DNA from: Eonycteris spelaea
Taxonomy: Eukaryota; Chordata; Mammalia; Chiroptera; Pteropodidae
Reading direction: 5' to 3'
Assembly: GCA_003508835.1 (NCBI GenBank)
Contig: PUFA01000084.1
Span: 5,766,001-5,830,000, forward strand
DNA length: 64,000 nt
Numbering within the stretch: position 1 is the first letter of the stretch; every line of letters starts with the position of its first letter. The notes below the pieces were generated by a model that was not told where the DNA came from, did no database searches, and saw only the letters and a list, made by a program, of their open reading frames with translations. Made by a program: the position numbers and the translations under genes. Shown piece after piece: positions 45,720 to 58,954 of this stretch.

Positions 45720-47595
45720 AACAACCGAGATACAGAACTGTTGTCCCACATTGGTTAATGACAGACAAGCATTCAAATCTACTGAATCCTATTCAGTGCT
45801 CTTTCCTGAGAGCCCTATAAAAACTATAAACTCCAAACAGATACAAGGAGAAAGTCGTATTATCACCCTCACTGTTAAGCTTGAGAGACACTTTTTCCCT
45901 GGACAGTGTCAGTTAGGAGATGACATCTCCCTCCCAGAATTTCCTTCTGATCCAGGAAGAGCCTCCCGGGAGAATTGCAAATGTGTCTCCCAACCCCTCA
46001 CTTTAGCCTCTTCATCCTAGAATTCTGCATTCCACCTCCTCTGCCTCCACAGTCTCCACCATGAACCAGCACACTTAACCTCAGAGCTCGCTACGTTCAG
46101 AGCCAGCGCTGCCAAAAATCCAGAAGAGATGTTGGCAGAGCAGAGTCCTTGCGGGTGAACGAAGGCCGGAAGCTCGAAGAAGCCTCATAGATGTACTATT
46201 TGGGTGAAATGCAAATAGTACAGAAATCCAAATAAATTATAACCAACATTCCTTCTCCCAGGACACCATCCTCCAAAACCCCATTCATTACTCATTTACT
46301 AAATCGATCACTTGTTCAATAAATTTTGATTGATCATCTTATAGATGCCAGGTCCTATGCTCGGTGCTGAGAAACATGATGGAGGATGACATAGTCTTTG
46401 CCTCCAGAAACCTGTAATCTAATGGAGAGGTAAAATTCCTGTGTGTGGTAATGGCACATTTGTTGTCTATGGTTAGGGAGGTCTTGGTCTTTTGAAGTCC
46501 CATATTTGGCCTTGAGGAGGCTTCCCAGAGAGGCATTGTCAAGCTTGAGACATAATTAAAAAGTAGGTAGGTTGTTACAGGCAGAGAAAACCTCTGAAGA
46601 GTTAAAGAAAAAAACAAGCAAGAAGCATGCAAGGAATCTCAAACGGTTCCACCTGGCTGCAGAGGAGGACCCCCCCCCCCCCCAGGGAGAGGACAGGAAA
46701 AAAAAGAGCCTCATCTTCAGAGGTCTCCTCCAGCTCTGTCAGGTGCCAGCAGCTGAGCTGGTGGTGACACTTCCCACAGAAGACCCGTAGATCCTGCCTC
46801 CATTTCACTCCTTGTGGGCAACACGCATCACAGAACATCCATGGCTGACTTACTTAACTACTTCTCGAGCTACAGTGAATTTCAAAAAACTCAAAATTTA
46901 ATCTGAATTCTTCATTCTTTTCTCTACAGAGGGGGGATGGCTAGCTGAATGGGTGTACAGTCAAAGATGGTCAAAATTAAGGCAGTTCAGAGAGTTTGGG
47001 TCAGAAATCAGGGGAGGTCAAAGAGATTTGTTTTCCCGAATGCGTGGGTCAGAACTAAGCAGACAGGCAACAAGATTAGGGATTCGCTCAGAACTGGCTA
47101 TTTCCTGGAGGTCCTGACTCCCAGGCCTGCACTCAGGTCATTTAGTATCTGTTGACATCAGGAAACTGAAAAAGCTTAATTTGAATCAACATACAGAGAG
47201 CAGAGAGCGGATGACAGGCAATTAACTTGATTCCTCCTTTCTACCTAATTCTCTCCGCATCAGGAAGAGAGTGAGTTTCCATGACTACCTCCTGACACAG
47301 AGGGTGATGCCGGTGTCAGCTCTGCTCTGTAGTATACCCTGGCAGAGGCGGAACTCAGGAGTCTGAGCCAAGCACAAGACCTGGGACCTCCTGCACCATC
47401 CACCTTCACCTCAATTAACCACCCAGTCCCCATCATTGTACATCGAGTCCCTGCTCGGTGTCGTCTGCTGGGTACTGGGAGGAGAGAAGAGATGGCCATA
47501 GGCCTCTGAGGATAAATGTGCCTCAGAGAGGGAGCCAGGCTGAACCACCTTATAGGAAAGACAATGAAGTCAAGGGCTGGATGGAGTTCTAGTGC
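45720..47595. other. Downstream interval
   Basis: A C run of 14 lies at 46670-46683. A decayed L2-like stretch may lie at 46300-46430. No gene is seen. Confidence 0.45.
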
Positions 47596-47599
47596 TAGC

Positions 47600-47745
47600 A
47601 CAGACAAGTGACCCTGAATGGATGTTTAACCTCCATGAACCTCAACTTCCTCATTAGTAAAATGAGGGACCTGGAGGCCTAGTCTTCCTCACTAAACGAC
47701 TTAAAGATTAAATAACATCATGTTTTAGAAGTGTTTTGCTAACTA
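47600..47745 (+). repeat. MIR SINE
   Basis: The sequence aagtgaccctgaatggatgt, ctcaacttcctcattagtaa and aatgagggacctggaggcct matches MIR. Confidence 0.7.
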
Positions 47746-48079
47746 TAAAACTCTAATAATAATAAATAATCTAAGAGATTATTATTATTTATTTTTCTTT
47801 TTATTTCTCCCCCGCCTTCTGCCAAGCAGCAGCTGTTTTTGCATGCCTTTCTGGTTCACAGCCCACCTTCCTCTTTGCTGATTCTCTAATTGTCTCAAGT
47901 TATTAGCACAGTCTGTTAAGCCTCTCAATGAAATCTGATTTTTCTCTTGTTTCTTGTGCCCTAAAAGTGCCCAGGATATTTAGCTGAATTTATAGTCAGA
48001 TTGTTAGGCAAATGGACAGTCCCTAACAAGGCACCCTTTCTCTGCTCACACAGCCAAGTGCCCAAATATGGCATGATCC

Positions 48080-48235
48080 AACACTAGGCAGATGGCAAAT
48101 AATCTAATATGATCTCATCTTAACTTGATTACATCTACAAAGACACTATTTCAAAATAAGGTCACATGTAATGTTCCAGGGGTGAGGACTTTAACATATC
48201 TTTTGGGGAGACACAAATCAATCCATAAAATATGG
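48080..48235 (-). mobile_element. MLT1 LTR fragment, reverse
   Basis: The sequence cttgattacatctacaaaga, cactatttcaaaataaggtc and ttttggggagacacaaatca, ending near atccataaaa, is the 5' part of an MLT1 LTR reversed. Confidence 0.75.
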
Positions 48236-48239
48236 TGAA

Positions 48240-49685
48240 AGTGGTCTAAAAAAAGAGGACTTGGAACTTGGATGACTTGGGGAAATGTACAAAAGCTATG
48301 TCATTCAGAATACAAGAGGTTAAATCCCAGTCTCGGCATAGAGTCCCTGTAGTGACCTGAGTCATGTCTGTAGACTTCCTGGAGCTTAACTTTCTTATGA
48401 GTAAAAGTGATGTCTGGATTCCCAAACTATGATAAACTAGCTAAAAATAATTCTAGAAGGATTAAATCATTTTTTGAGCCCTAAAAACACATAAACATGC
48501 TTATTAATAAAAGTCAAAACTGTTCAAAGCTAATCCTTAGTTTCTTCTCTGTGTCTTAAAAAGGGTGGGGAGGGTGGAATTCAACAGCAAATTCATTGGG
48601 ACTGAGAAAGGCTGAGAGGGAATATCATGTAGTTCTCTTACTCCATGGAGCACCACTCCAGACTGTCTAAGGTGGAAGAGAGCATTTTTCCCTTTAAGAA
48701 AAACTGATATAATTAAGTTTTGCGTTATGCTTTGAACAGATCCCATAAGATTCCATGTTAAAGACTCTTAAAAAGCTTTCAATTTATCACAGCTTATAAT
48801 CATGTGATTTGTGAATTGAAAGGGACTTTAGCCTAGTCCCACAGTTATTGCAGAAACTCTCTCCAACATCTCTGATTCATGATCACCCAGCCGTGTTAAG
48901 GAGCTGGCTCACTTCTTTCCAAGACATATGACAGTTTATCCTTTAAAAAAAAGTCCCCTTCCTTTAAGCCCAAATTTACCTTCTTATAAAATTCACCTTT
49001 TGGTCCCTATTCTCTCATTTAGCACAGAAACTCTATTCCATATTCTCAGTGACAGCCTTTATGGGGGTAAAAACAGTTCTCCAAGGGTTCATCCCTATAT
49101 CTCTACTATAAATATTTCCTTACTCTCTCCGTCTTAGTTGCTTTCTTCAGGATGTAGTCATGTTGATAGTGTTTCTCTTAAAATGTGAGGTCCCAAATAG
49201 AATACATTTTCTAAATGTTGTTTAATCAGTTCAGGAGACATGGACTCTTTTTGCATGATTGGAATATTCAATGTTTCATGACTCAACTCAAATTACATAG
49301 TCTTTTAGCTTCTTACTGAAACTGTAAGAAGGAGATTTGTATGCCTAATGGATAAATGAATGGATATGCCTTAGGGATCAACACCTACATGTGAAGGAAG
49401 TTGGACTCAGCAGAGGGAGGACTTGAGGCAGTCACACAAAGAACTCAGCTTGATTCAACAGGGAGTTCTGGAACGGGCAGGGCCTTTATGGCCCCAGACT
49501 GTAATTGCATGTATGCATGCTTCTGGAAAGGAAGTATGACGTAGGCAAGGATCTCTCTTCAGCTGAAAGATTTTAGCTGTCAACACTCCTAAGCAATTGG
49601 GAGAGCAAATTCCTCAGTCTTGAAGCGAGGATCTGAGTGGTGCACTACCAGTTTACTTTTATGCCATTTGGCTACATTTTCTTCA
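48240..49685. other. Downstream interval
   Basis: A weak MIR fragment may lie at 48340-48420. No gene is seen. Confidence 0.45.
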
Positions 49686-49689
49686 TAAA

Positions 49690-50197
49690 TTAAATTTTAG
49701 AAGCACCTTCATCAGGAATCTAGTTGGTCTTTCTTCCTGTGGAAGGTTAGTAGAATGGACTATAATCTCTGCCACAGCAACTGGCTCATGGCCATAGTAA
49801 TTCCTATCATTACCTTCTATTATCTGTTCAAGATTCTTCTCACTGTTGATTAGCACTCCACTGGTCTAGGTGGTTTACCTGGTGGAGTGATGCTGAGGGA
49901 CATTGTGACTTTCTCATGTCTTGGCTGCTGACTTATCCATATGCCATCAAAATTAAACAAGGGACTACAAAGTGACACCTCAGTGGATCATCCCAGTATC
50001 AAATATATTCTTCATTGTCCCCATCATGTAATAACATCCCTAATTTCTTCTGATGATCAAGATTCAATTATCCTTGCCAGAAGGCTCCATCACTTGCCTG
50101 TTGGTCTCCTGGCACAAGGAGCTCCAAATGATTAGGTGGAAGCCATAACTTAAAGCTAAATGGGATTCTTATCCTATAGTGGACATATTCCTCCTTC
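49690..50197 (-). mobile_element. Possible endogenous retrovirus internal remnant, left piece
   Basis: The text style and the phrase ccatcaaaattaaacaaggg recall the phrase at 53165-53185 in the right piece. I suspect one old ERV-L-like internal segment in reverse, cut by two L1s. No open reading frame is preserved. The assignment is weak. Confidence 0.25.
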
Positions 50198-50209
50198 AAG
50201 AACAAGGAC

Positions 50210-50893
50210 CTTTATTTTAGAAAGTTAAACATAGCATCATTGTATGATCCAGTACTTGCACTCTTAGGTGTATACCCCAAAGAATTGAAAACAAGTATTC
50301 AAAAATATATTTGCATAGAAATTTTCATAGCAGCACTATTTATAATGACAAGTTTGGAAAGAATCCAAATGCACAACAACAGATGAATGGATAAACAAAC
50401 TTTGATGTGTATGTATATGGTGTGTGTGTATATATATATACACACACATACATATATAAGTATCTATATATGTATCTATATGGTATATATGTATGAATAT
50501 ACACATATAGGTGTGACTATTATTCAGTTATAAAAATAAATGAAGTACTGATTCATGTTACAGTGTAGATAAACCTTGAAAATGTTATGCTAAATGCAAG
50601 AAGCCAGACACAAAAGGTTACATATTATATGACTTCATTTATATAAAATGTCCAAAATAGGCAAATTCATAGTGACAGAAAGGAGATTGGTGGTTTCCAA
50701 GGGTGTGGGGAGAGGGAACAAGAAATAACTGCTTAATGGGTACACAATTTTCTTTAGGGTGATGGCAATGTTTTGGAACTAGATGGAGGTAGTGGAACAG
50801 TAGATAGAGGTACTAAATGCCACTTAATTATTCCTTTAAAATGGTTCATTTTATGTTGTGTGAATTTTACTTTAATTTTAAAAAGAAATAAAA
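50210..50893 (+). mobile_element. 5'-truncated L1M element with 12-bp target duplication
   Basis: It is an L1 3' UTR: tgtatgatccagtacttgca, gtataccccaaagaattgaa, gaatggataaacaaac, aaatgcaagaagccagacac and gattggtggtttccaagggt, with an A-rich tail at the end. The perfect duplication aagaacaaggac flanks it at 50198-50209 and 50894-50905. A TATATG-rich tract lies at 50405-50515. Confidence 0.85.
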
Positions 50894-50905
50894 AAGAACA
50901 AGGAC

Positions 50906-52440
50906 TTGAATTTTCCATTTTCTTGAATTGAAAGACTCAATATTGTTAATATGGCTTGTCTCTCCAAATTAATCTACATATTTAATGCAATCTCAAAAGT
51001 TCAAAGGATCTTTTCCTAGAAACTTACAAGTGGATTGTAAAATTTATTTGGAGATGCCAAAGTTCCAGAATAGTCAAAATAGTATTTTAAAAGAAGAACA
51101 AAGCTGGAATATATTTACTTCCCAATTTTAAAACTTACTATAAAGCTTCAGTTGTCAAGACAATATGGTATTGGCATACACATAGGTATATAGACCAATA
51201 GAACCGAATTAAGTCTAAAATTCTTATATTCATGGTCAACTGATTTTCAACAAAGGTAAACTGTGGAAGAAAGGAAAGCTTTTTAAACATGTGGTGCTAG
51301 GACAATTGACTATTCATATGCAAAAACATCAATTTGGTCTCATACCTCACATCATACCCCGAAATTAATTCAAAATGAATCACTGAATTAAGAGTAAGCA
51401 CTAAGCAATAAAACTTTTATAAGAAAACATAGGTGAAAATCTTTAAGATCTTAGGATAGGCAAAGATTTCTTAGATATATTTTATGGTGCTTAGAACTAT
51501 AAACACCATAAAAAAAGAAAAAATGATAAATTGAACCTTATGAAAATTCAAAACTTTGCAACTCAAAAGACACCATTTAGAAACAATAGGCTGGCTTGCA
51601 AAATACTTGCAAAAAACAAATCTGATAAAGGACTTGTATCCAGAATATACAAAGAACTCTTACAACTCAATAATAAGATAATCCAATCTAAAAAAAAAAA
51701 TGGCAAAGTATTTTAATGGACATTTTATTAAGTAAGATACAAAGTTACTTGTACACATAAAAAAGATGCTTGACATCATTAGTCATTAGAGACAGATAAT
51801 AATAAATGTTAGAGAGGATACAGAAGAATGGGAATTCTCATACATTGCTGATGGGAATGTAAAATTGTGCAGTCACTTTGGAAAATGGTTTAGTAGTTTC
51901 TTAAAAAGTTAAACATAAATTTACCATATCAGCTAGTAGATTCTTCTCCTCCATTTACCAAGAGAAATGAAAACAAATATCCACACAAAGTCTTGCACAC
52001 TAATATTCTTTGCAGCATTATTTATGATAACCAAAGTTGGAAACAACCCAAGTATCTATCAATGGTGATGAATGGACAAAATGTGGTATATACACACAAA
52101 AATACTATTCAACAATGAAAAGTAACAAACTAGTGATACATGCTATAACATTACACTAAGTGAAAGAAGCAAGCCACAAGAGACTATATATTGTATGATT
52201 CTGCTTATATAAAATGTCTAAAAGTGGCAAATCTGAAGAGACAGAGAGTAAGGTTAGTGGTCGCCCGGTGGGAATGGGCATGAGAATCTTATTGGAGTGA
52301 TGCAAATGTTTTAAAACCGGTTTGTTGTGAGGAGTGTACAATTTGATAAACTTACTAAAAATCATTGAATTATATGCTTGAAGTAAGTGAAGTATATACA
52401 ATGTGAAGTATTCCTCGATAAAGTTATTCAAAAAAGAAAA
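50906..52440 (+). mobile_element. 5'-truncated L1M: end of ORF2 plus 3' UTR
   Basis: From 50930 to about 51430 it follows the C-terminal part of L1 ORF2: gaaagactcaatattgttaa, aagaagaacaaagctgg, cttactataaagcttcagtt and tggtcaactgattttcaaca, ending in aagaaaacataggtgaaaat. It then passes into the 3' UTR (actttgcaactcaaaagaca, aaactagtgatacatgctat) and an A-rich tail. The ORF2 part is full of stops and shifts. Confidence 0.85.
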
Positions 52441-52444
52441 AGAA

Positions 52445-54600
52445 TGAAGATTTCTAAATCTGCAGCGTCTAGACTCGCAAGAACAAGAAGTGTGAAATTT
52501 TTCAAGTGGGTCAAGAATAACTCTAAGCAGGGGCACTTCTACTTCCACTTCTTTCTTCCCAGATCCACTAATTAGGTCAGCAATATATAATGGTCTTTGA
52601 TTTAGAGTGTACCCTGTGGCTGAAGGCTGGTACCACATTATCAGAAGCTATCATCTCCAAGTTGATTGCTCAGTTGTGCATCCAACAAGCCGTTGCACAT
52701 TTCATTAGGTTAGCGGCTTCTGGGAGGTGCAATACGTGATAAAAGCAGTGGATCTCATAGTCATGTGCACATGACCAAACTCCACTGATATAAGCAATTA
52801 CCTTGGTCTGATGCAATGTTTGGCAGGATTCTAGTCTGATGAATCAAATGTAACATAAACACTGACTAAATTGAAGTTGTGTGAGTAGGAAAAGTAAGTC
52901 CATACTAGAATATGTGTCAGTTCCAGGCAATTTCTATCAAAATGAATCGCAAGATGGAAGAGTCCATTGTAATAACCTTACACATTAAGAAGCTGTCTGA
53001 TCTCTTCAAGAATTGGAGCCATATTAGTAGCTCAATGCTGGTGTCTGTTGCTGGCAGGCTAGAAATTCAACAGTGGCAGCAAATAGAGAGCCATGTTTCT
53101 GGGACATGCATAGCATCTATTTTTGCCACCATTTCTCAGGCTGGAGATGTTGTTCATGTCCATTACCATCAAAATTGGGCAAGGGAGTATTCTTTTCTGT
53201 TTCTATTATATAAGAGCAGATGACCTTCTGCTGGTGACCAAGGCCAATTAGCCTTGCTAGGATGGTGACTCCATTTCTTACTTACTAGTTCATTAATGTG
53301 CTTATTGTGCCAGCACTGACAGAAGATGGCTGACATCAACTAGCTAAAACATTCTGTTTCCCAGATTCTGTAGCATCCACTGGCCAAGTCATTCACTACT
53401 GCCCATGAGTGTTATATATTCTTACCTCAAAGTATTTTTTTTTGACAGGCATGCTGCCTGAGGCTTTGTCCTTAGGAAGAATTCCCTCATCCCTATCCAC
53501 ACACCCATGAGTGAGGCTATACCCATGAAGTACAGCAATGGTTTATTTTTGGCTTGCTGATCCTACCTATCCATAAACCAAACTAGCTTTTTCTCAGCTA
53601 AGGATGAGGCGCCAGTGCAAGAACGGCGGATGACAGAGAAGCCTGGGTCACCTATGATGCAGCTTATTTGTGCTCTCCGGCTCTGCTCGTGCCTGATCCA
53701 GATGTGACTTCTTTTCTTATGATTGTTGTTGGGGGTTCTGACAGAACTTATGATGGGAAGACACTTGGTACCCACAGCCACGTGCTCTTTTCTAACAAGA
53801 ATCAGCAGCTTACCAGGAGCTATTTTTGCAAGGTATGTAGTTCCCTTGCCTCACTTCTGAATCCTAGGGATCTATTTGGGTTTTCCTATTGAGGCGTGTC
53901 ATAAAATCTACATAGCATTTTTCTTATCAATATTTCCTATACCATAGGCTCCACCAGGTCATAGAGTCTAAGTCACTCTGATTCAGTTGTAACAAGAGTC
54001 TCAGCAGATCCCATAGGGTTCTCTGGATTTGGGATAGCCCTTCAGATTTGTCCTGCCCATAGGCCACATGCACCAGATCCATATTGATCAATATTAAAAG
54101 CAGCTATCTTCAAGAAGGAGGTCAATTCGGGTGAAGCGTAGTGAGGAAGTGTTGGCTCTTCAGTTGAGGACCATTCCTGAAAGAAGGAATATCGTTGAGA
54201 GCCATTGGCCACCAATACCTCTCCTCTGCAGCTGGGGGTATTGTTGCCTTAGTCCTGAGGTGAGACAATAACATCCACTACACATGCTTAGCTAAAGTTC
54301 CCAGGTGTTTCCCATTAAAGTTCACCAAAACCAAGTCTCACTCATCTTGAATTTATGGAGTAGGTGCTGGATCCTGTATTTGTCATCTATTCCATTTGTT
54401 GGTTTTATCCTAGCATTCCAGCCTATGAAGTCGCTTGAATTTTAATTCTGCCTTCTGTATCAGACTTTCTTTAAGGTTTGAATTATCTCAAAGAGAATGT
54501 TGTTATGTTATTGATAAAACATTGAGGCTTGAATCCTCATAGATAATATTTGTAGGACTTGCACAGTTCTTCACCACTCAGACATCCATGAGTACAGTTA
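52445..54600 (-). mobile_element. Possible endogenous retrovirus internal remnant, right piece
   Basis: There is no host gene similarity. A minus-strand frame near 53560-53600 reads a WF-D-type segment that could be a decayed RNase H motif. All frames are broken. I offer it as an ERV-L-like remnant only tentatively; it could be another repeat or unique DNA. Confidence 0.25.
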
Positions 54601-54604
54601 CAGT

Positions 54605-56785
54605 ACAGTTATGATTTTCTGGCCCATGAGTTCCTTTCATATCGAGGACACTATGAAAATATCTGTGAAAGTTTTTGTTGAATAAAATAAATACCATTCT
54701 ATTGGTCAGGATTTCTTTGCCCCAAATATTAGGAAACCTTGACTCAAACTGCTTTGAATGATTAGAAAGTTTATTATTATCACTTATGAAGAAGTCTATG
54801 GGTAATATGAACTTCAGGCTAGTAATTTCCATGCTTAAACAATGTCATTATGGATTTAAGCTCTTTCTAGCTCACCTCTCTGCTAACCTCAGAGTATTAG
54901 CTTTGCTCTCAAGCTGTCTCCCCACTCCCACCTCCAAGAGTAAGAGGTAATAATGGAGTCCTATCTGGTACAAAAAAGGCTAACAGCAGCCTCAGAACCA
55001 CTCCTCTCATTTATTTCTTTGCCTGTTACCCCCAGCAGACCCGCCCTTGTGCCTTATTAACCAGGATTAAGACACTGTAGCACTCCAAAATTCATCCTGG
55101 CAAGGGAAATGGAATACAGGATTGGCTTAACCTTAAACTGATTATTTGCAGTGGAATGATTGGCAGGGTTTACTGATTCATAGTTGGTAGATTTTAATCT
55201 GTTCCCCTCTGTGAAAAGCCTCCTGCCTTCAGGCACCTCTCCCATTTGCCATAACCCCCAAAGGGTTACTGATAGAGGCTCTGACAACCCCTCTGCACTG
55301 CACATTATTTCAATTTCCTGGCATTTAATTCCTCTAATCTAGACACCTAAATCTACTTAGAGAGGTTCCATGTTTTCTTACCTTCTCACCTATGTAGGAC
55401 TTCAACTCTCACTTCACCTTCCTTTCAAAATTGAAGGTGGTATCTCCTTTCCTCTGGCTCCTGCATTTGAAAGTTGATTTTTCATTTTCCCCAGGCCTCC
55501 TACGGAGCCAACCTGAGTCCACCTTTTATTTCCATAAGAAATCTATTCACACTAAGCAATTAATAAGTTTTAGTGGCGATCACCCAAGATCTGAGCAGAG
55601 TGAGGAAGGGGAGAGGGACAGATCACCATCTTCCTGGCTTTGTCTCTCTCCTATATCTTGTCCTCAACACCTTCCAAATTTTGGCCTGGAGACCCCCAAG
55701 TCTTCTCCTGCCTTTGATACCCAGATTCTGGGAATCTCCATTCTTTGCCCAAGTGGGTTAATATTAATATACTCCTTCCACACTGTCTAAGAGAAATACA
55801 ATTTTCACCTTTTTGAACACTGGAGAAAACAGAGGCAAAGTAAACAATAGAAAAAAGTAAGAACTACTTAACTTCATTAACATTATACCACCTACTTACT
55901 CAAAGAGCAAGTCATTCTGTGTTTGTGCTTCACCTTACCCCAAGCAAAGCTTTTGGGGCCCTTATAGCAGCAGCCCTTAGCACTTTTGGAAAGCTAGGTT
56001 TATTCCTGACTTTAGCCTCCTTTATTCTGTTCTTGAAGGTTCATGACAGTCTTTTGTGTTGAAGCTTATCTATAATCCCCTCGATCTGTCTTTTGTTCAG
56101 GTCCTTTTAAAAATCTGAGCTGTGCAGAGAGCTCCCTGTACAACCACCTTCTTCTTTAGATGTCTCTCCCTTTATGAGGGGATTATTTCATATTATATTA
56201 TAATCAGAATCTTATTGTTTAAATCTCCCACCTCCCCCAAGTCATATTCCTTTCTCAAGTCTCACATCACAGAATCACACCTGTGGTAAATACTCTTTTG
56301 AAGTGGAGAGTTAATTTGTAATGCAAATAATTACTTCTTTATTTATCTCATTTTCAAGCAGGAATTTTCATATATCAAATTTTCATAAAGACAAATTAGG
56401 GGCGAATTATTTCACACCTTTTTCTTTCTCTGTCACTTATTCTCCACCGCCCACCCCCCACCCCACCCCCGCTCTTCCCTTCTGTCCTTTTCCCCTCTCC
56501 TTTCTTTCCTCTCTCCTGCTGAGATCCGTGTAGAGCCCCCTGGGCTTCTCTCTCAGACTGCTTTTGCTGGACTGAAATACTTTCTGTTCATACATTAGAG
56601 TGAGCCTTCCTTGTCCCAGGCAAACTCACCTACCACCTGCCGCCAAAGAAGTCCATCAGTGAAGCCCAGTGAAGAAAGTACTTCTACAGGGAATTGGCTG
56701 TATCTGTCTGTAACTCTTGGCAGCTGGGGATTTCCAACTCCTAACTGTCCTGCTTCTAACAACTTCAGTTAAATCTACCTTCTTC
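54605..56785. other. Downstream interval
   Basis: An interspersed-looking repeat lies at about 54700-54920, similar in layout to 17010-17370. A C/T-rich tract lies at 56420-56520. No gene is seen. Confidence 0.4.
56420..56520 (+). repeat. Polypyrimidine tract
   Basis: About 100 bases almost purely C and T, including caccccccaccccacccccg, then tcttcccttctgtccttttc. Confidence 0.8.
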
Positions 56786-56789
56786 AGCT

Positions 56790-56920
56790 GAAAAACTCTG
56801 AGGAAATCTCCATGCCTCAGCTTCCTTGAGAATAAAATGAGAGCAATGATCTCTGCCTACCTAGAGAGTTGTTGAAAAAAAAGAAATCAAGTATAAGAAA
56901 ATATAAATTGGAAAGCGTGG
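56790..56920 (+). repeat. MIR SINE fragment
   Basis: The sequence atgcctcagcttccttgaga, ataaaatgagagcaatgatc and tagagagttgttgaa matches MIR. Confidence 0.65.
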
Positions 56921-56924
56921 TCTA

Positions 56925-58255
56925 TCTATAAAAGAATATCTGCTACTTGTTCTTAATCATAGATATGTTGCCTTAAAATATCAACGGTGGAATTTTTGAG
57001 TATGAAACTAAGTAGAAGTGAACTGTCTTTAGGGAGGATTTTGAGGCAGGAACACTTAGCACTGAGTTTTTTAAATCGAGAATTACCCTGTCCCCACACA
57101 CATGGGGAGAAAGTAAGGGCTTAGAAAGGAGGGGTGCTTTATGAGATTAAAAATGTTGTTGTCCCTTGAGATGATTTAATTTTTGAAAATATTACAAAGA
57201 CAAAGATATCTAACAGACTGAAATAGAGGGGGGCAAGTGGATGTAAGAGCAGGTCTTGCTTAGGATTTGCTAAGGGAGGTAAAGTGAGGGAGTAAAATTG
57301 GAATTATAGGTTTGTTGGAAGCCTTAAAGCGAAGACCACTCAAACTGAATTTGTGTGAGCTGATCCAAGCAGCCAGCTAAGAGGCAAACTCGACTCACTA
57401 TTTTGGCCTGCTGTCCTAGCCTTTGATAATGAATAGAAAAAAAAATGCTAACATTTTGATTTTCTTCATCTATAGATATTGCCATCTAGTGATGTTCTAT
57501 ATTCTCTTATGTCATAAGATAGTTTAACTGTCTATTTTTATGGTTGGAATATGATTTGATAAATTATATGAGCAAAGTGAATCTTTCTACCTCTGTAAAA
57601 AATATATAATTATGGGGTTTGCTTCTGGTCTCTAAGTCCCAAGAAGCCAGGTGCTCTCTGTGTGGTGTTTGTCATTGAATCCCACATGTTGAAAGTGCCT
57701 GACACTTAGTTGGAAGTGGGCAAATTTTCTTTCACTGGATGAATAAATGAATACTAGGTATTCGAGGGAATTAGGAGGGTGAGGATATATATGATCAAGC
57801 AATATCCTTGGTGCCAAGATATGGGAAGTCTCTAATCAAGAGGTTGGTTTTTATGTACTGCTTGGCTGAACAGAATTCCTCAGACTATTGAGGACCCACA
57901 AGAAAAGATAGGATCACTGATGGGGCCGTAGGCCCTGGAAGATAAACAGCATTGCTCACTCCGTCCCCCAACCTGATACTAACCAGCAACCCATAGAAAG
58001 TAGTAGGGCCTGTTGTAATTACAGGAGGGGCGTGGGCCAGAGAGGGGATTATAAATGGCATAATGTGTTGGAAAGTGCTTGGTCTACATGATCTTTCTGA
58101 ACGGGCTTGAGACATCTTTGCCAACTCCCATGATACCCACGGTCATAATGAGGTCAATGAGGTATTCTTAAAATGTATCTACAAACAGAATGACCTCTGT
58201 ATTCAAGAATCATGATTACCCCAGTAGCTGAGAAGACTATCTTCACTGCCAGAAT
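56925..58255. other. Downstream interval
   Basis: A weak L2-like segment may lie at 57660-57760. No gene is seen. Confidence 0.45.
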
Positions 58256-58261
58256 AGTAAA

Positions 58262-58840
58262 ATAACATCTGTCAGGGTTCTCCAGAGAAACAGAACAAGT
58301 AGTAAAGAGAGGGGGAAAAAAAAGAAGGAAGGAAGGAAGGAAGGAAGGAAGGAAGGAAGGAAGGAAGGAAGGAAGGAAAGAAAAGTTTTTTTTAGAAATT
58401 GACTCACACAATTATAGAGGCCAACAAGTCCTACAACCTGATCCACCGTCTGCAAGTTGGAGAACCAGAGAAGCTGGTCATGTAGTTTCAGTCCAAAGTC
58501 TTGAGACCCAGGGGTGTAAATTCCAATCTGCATTATAAGGCCCAAGAACTAGGAGCACTGATGTCCTGGGGCAGGAGAAGGGGGGTGGTGGGGGCAGAGA
58601 AAACAGATGTCCCAGTTCAAGTAAGAGCAAATTCATTCTTTCTTTACCTTCCTGTTTCATCCAGGCCCTCAACAGATTGGATGAAGCTCATTGCATTGGT
58701 AAGGAAGATCTTTACCCATTCTACTGATTCAAATGCTAATCTCTTTCCGGAAAGAGACAGGCCCAGAAATGAAATTTTAGCAGCTATCTCTGCATCCCTA
58801 TCCAGTCAAGAAGTTGACACATAAAATTAACCATCACAAG
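58262..58840 (-). mobile_element. MLT2-type (ERV-L) LTR, reverse, containing a GGAA microsatellite
   Basis: It starts gtcagggttctccagagaaa and has attgactcacacaattatag, aggccctcaacagattggat, ctactgattcaaatgctaat and the end aagttgacacataaaattaa ccatcaca. The LTR is read backwards. The GGAA run sits in its A/T-rich end. Confidence 0.75.
58325..58379 (+). repeat. (GGAA)n microsatellite, about 13 units
   Basis: A clean tandem of GGAA units on the + strand lies inside the LTR. Confidence 0.95.
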
Positions 58841-58954
58841 CACCTAGTGTATGACACAGGAGCTGTTTCAGAGTACTTAGGCTGCATCAAGGCCAAAGGA
58901 ACGAGAGATAGAGAGATATGGAAGTAGATAAGGGCTAGTGCTGAGAAAAGAAAT

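Noticed and set aside
47750..47795. AT-rich inverted repeat around aataatctaagagattatt
   Set aside because: Only about 8 bp pair perfectly; the rest is ATT/AAT simple repeat that pairs by composition.
52156..52638. 160-codon minus-strand open frame
   Set aside because: It spans the end of an L1 3' UTR and neighbouring repeat-like DNA; a chance frame in AT-rich sequence.
58154..58545. Minus-strand frames with repeated SFLPSFLP units
   Set aside because: They are translations of the GGAA microsatellite, not a protein repeat.
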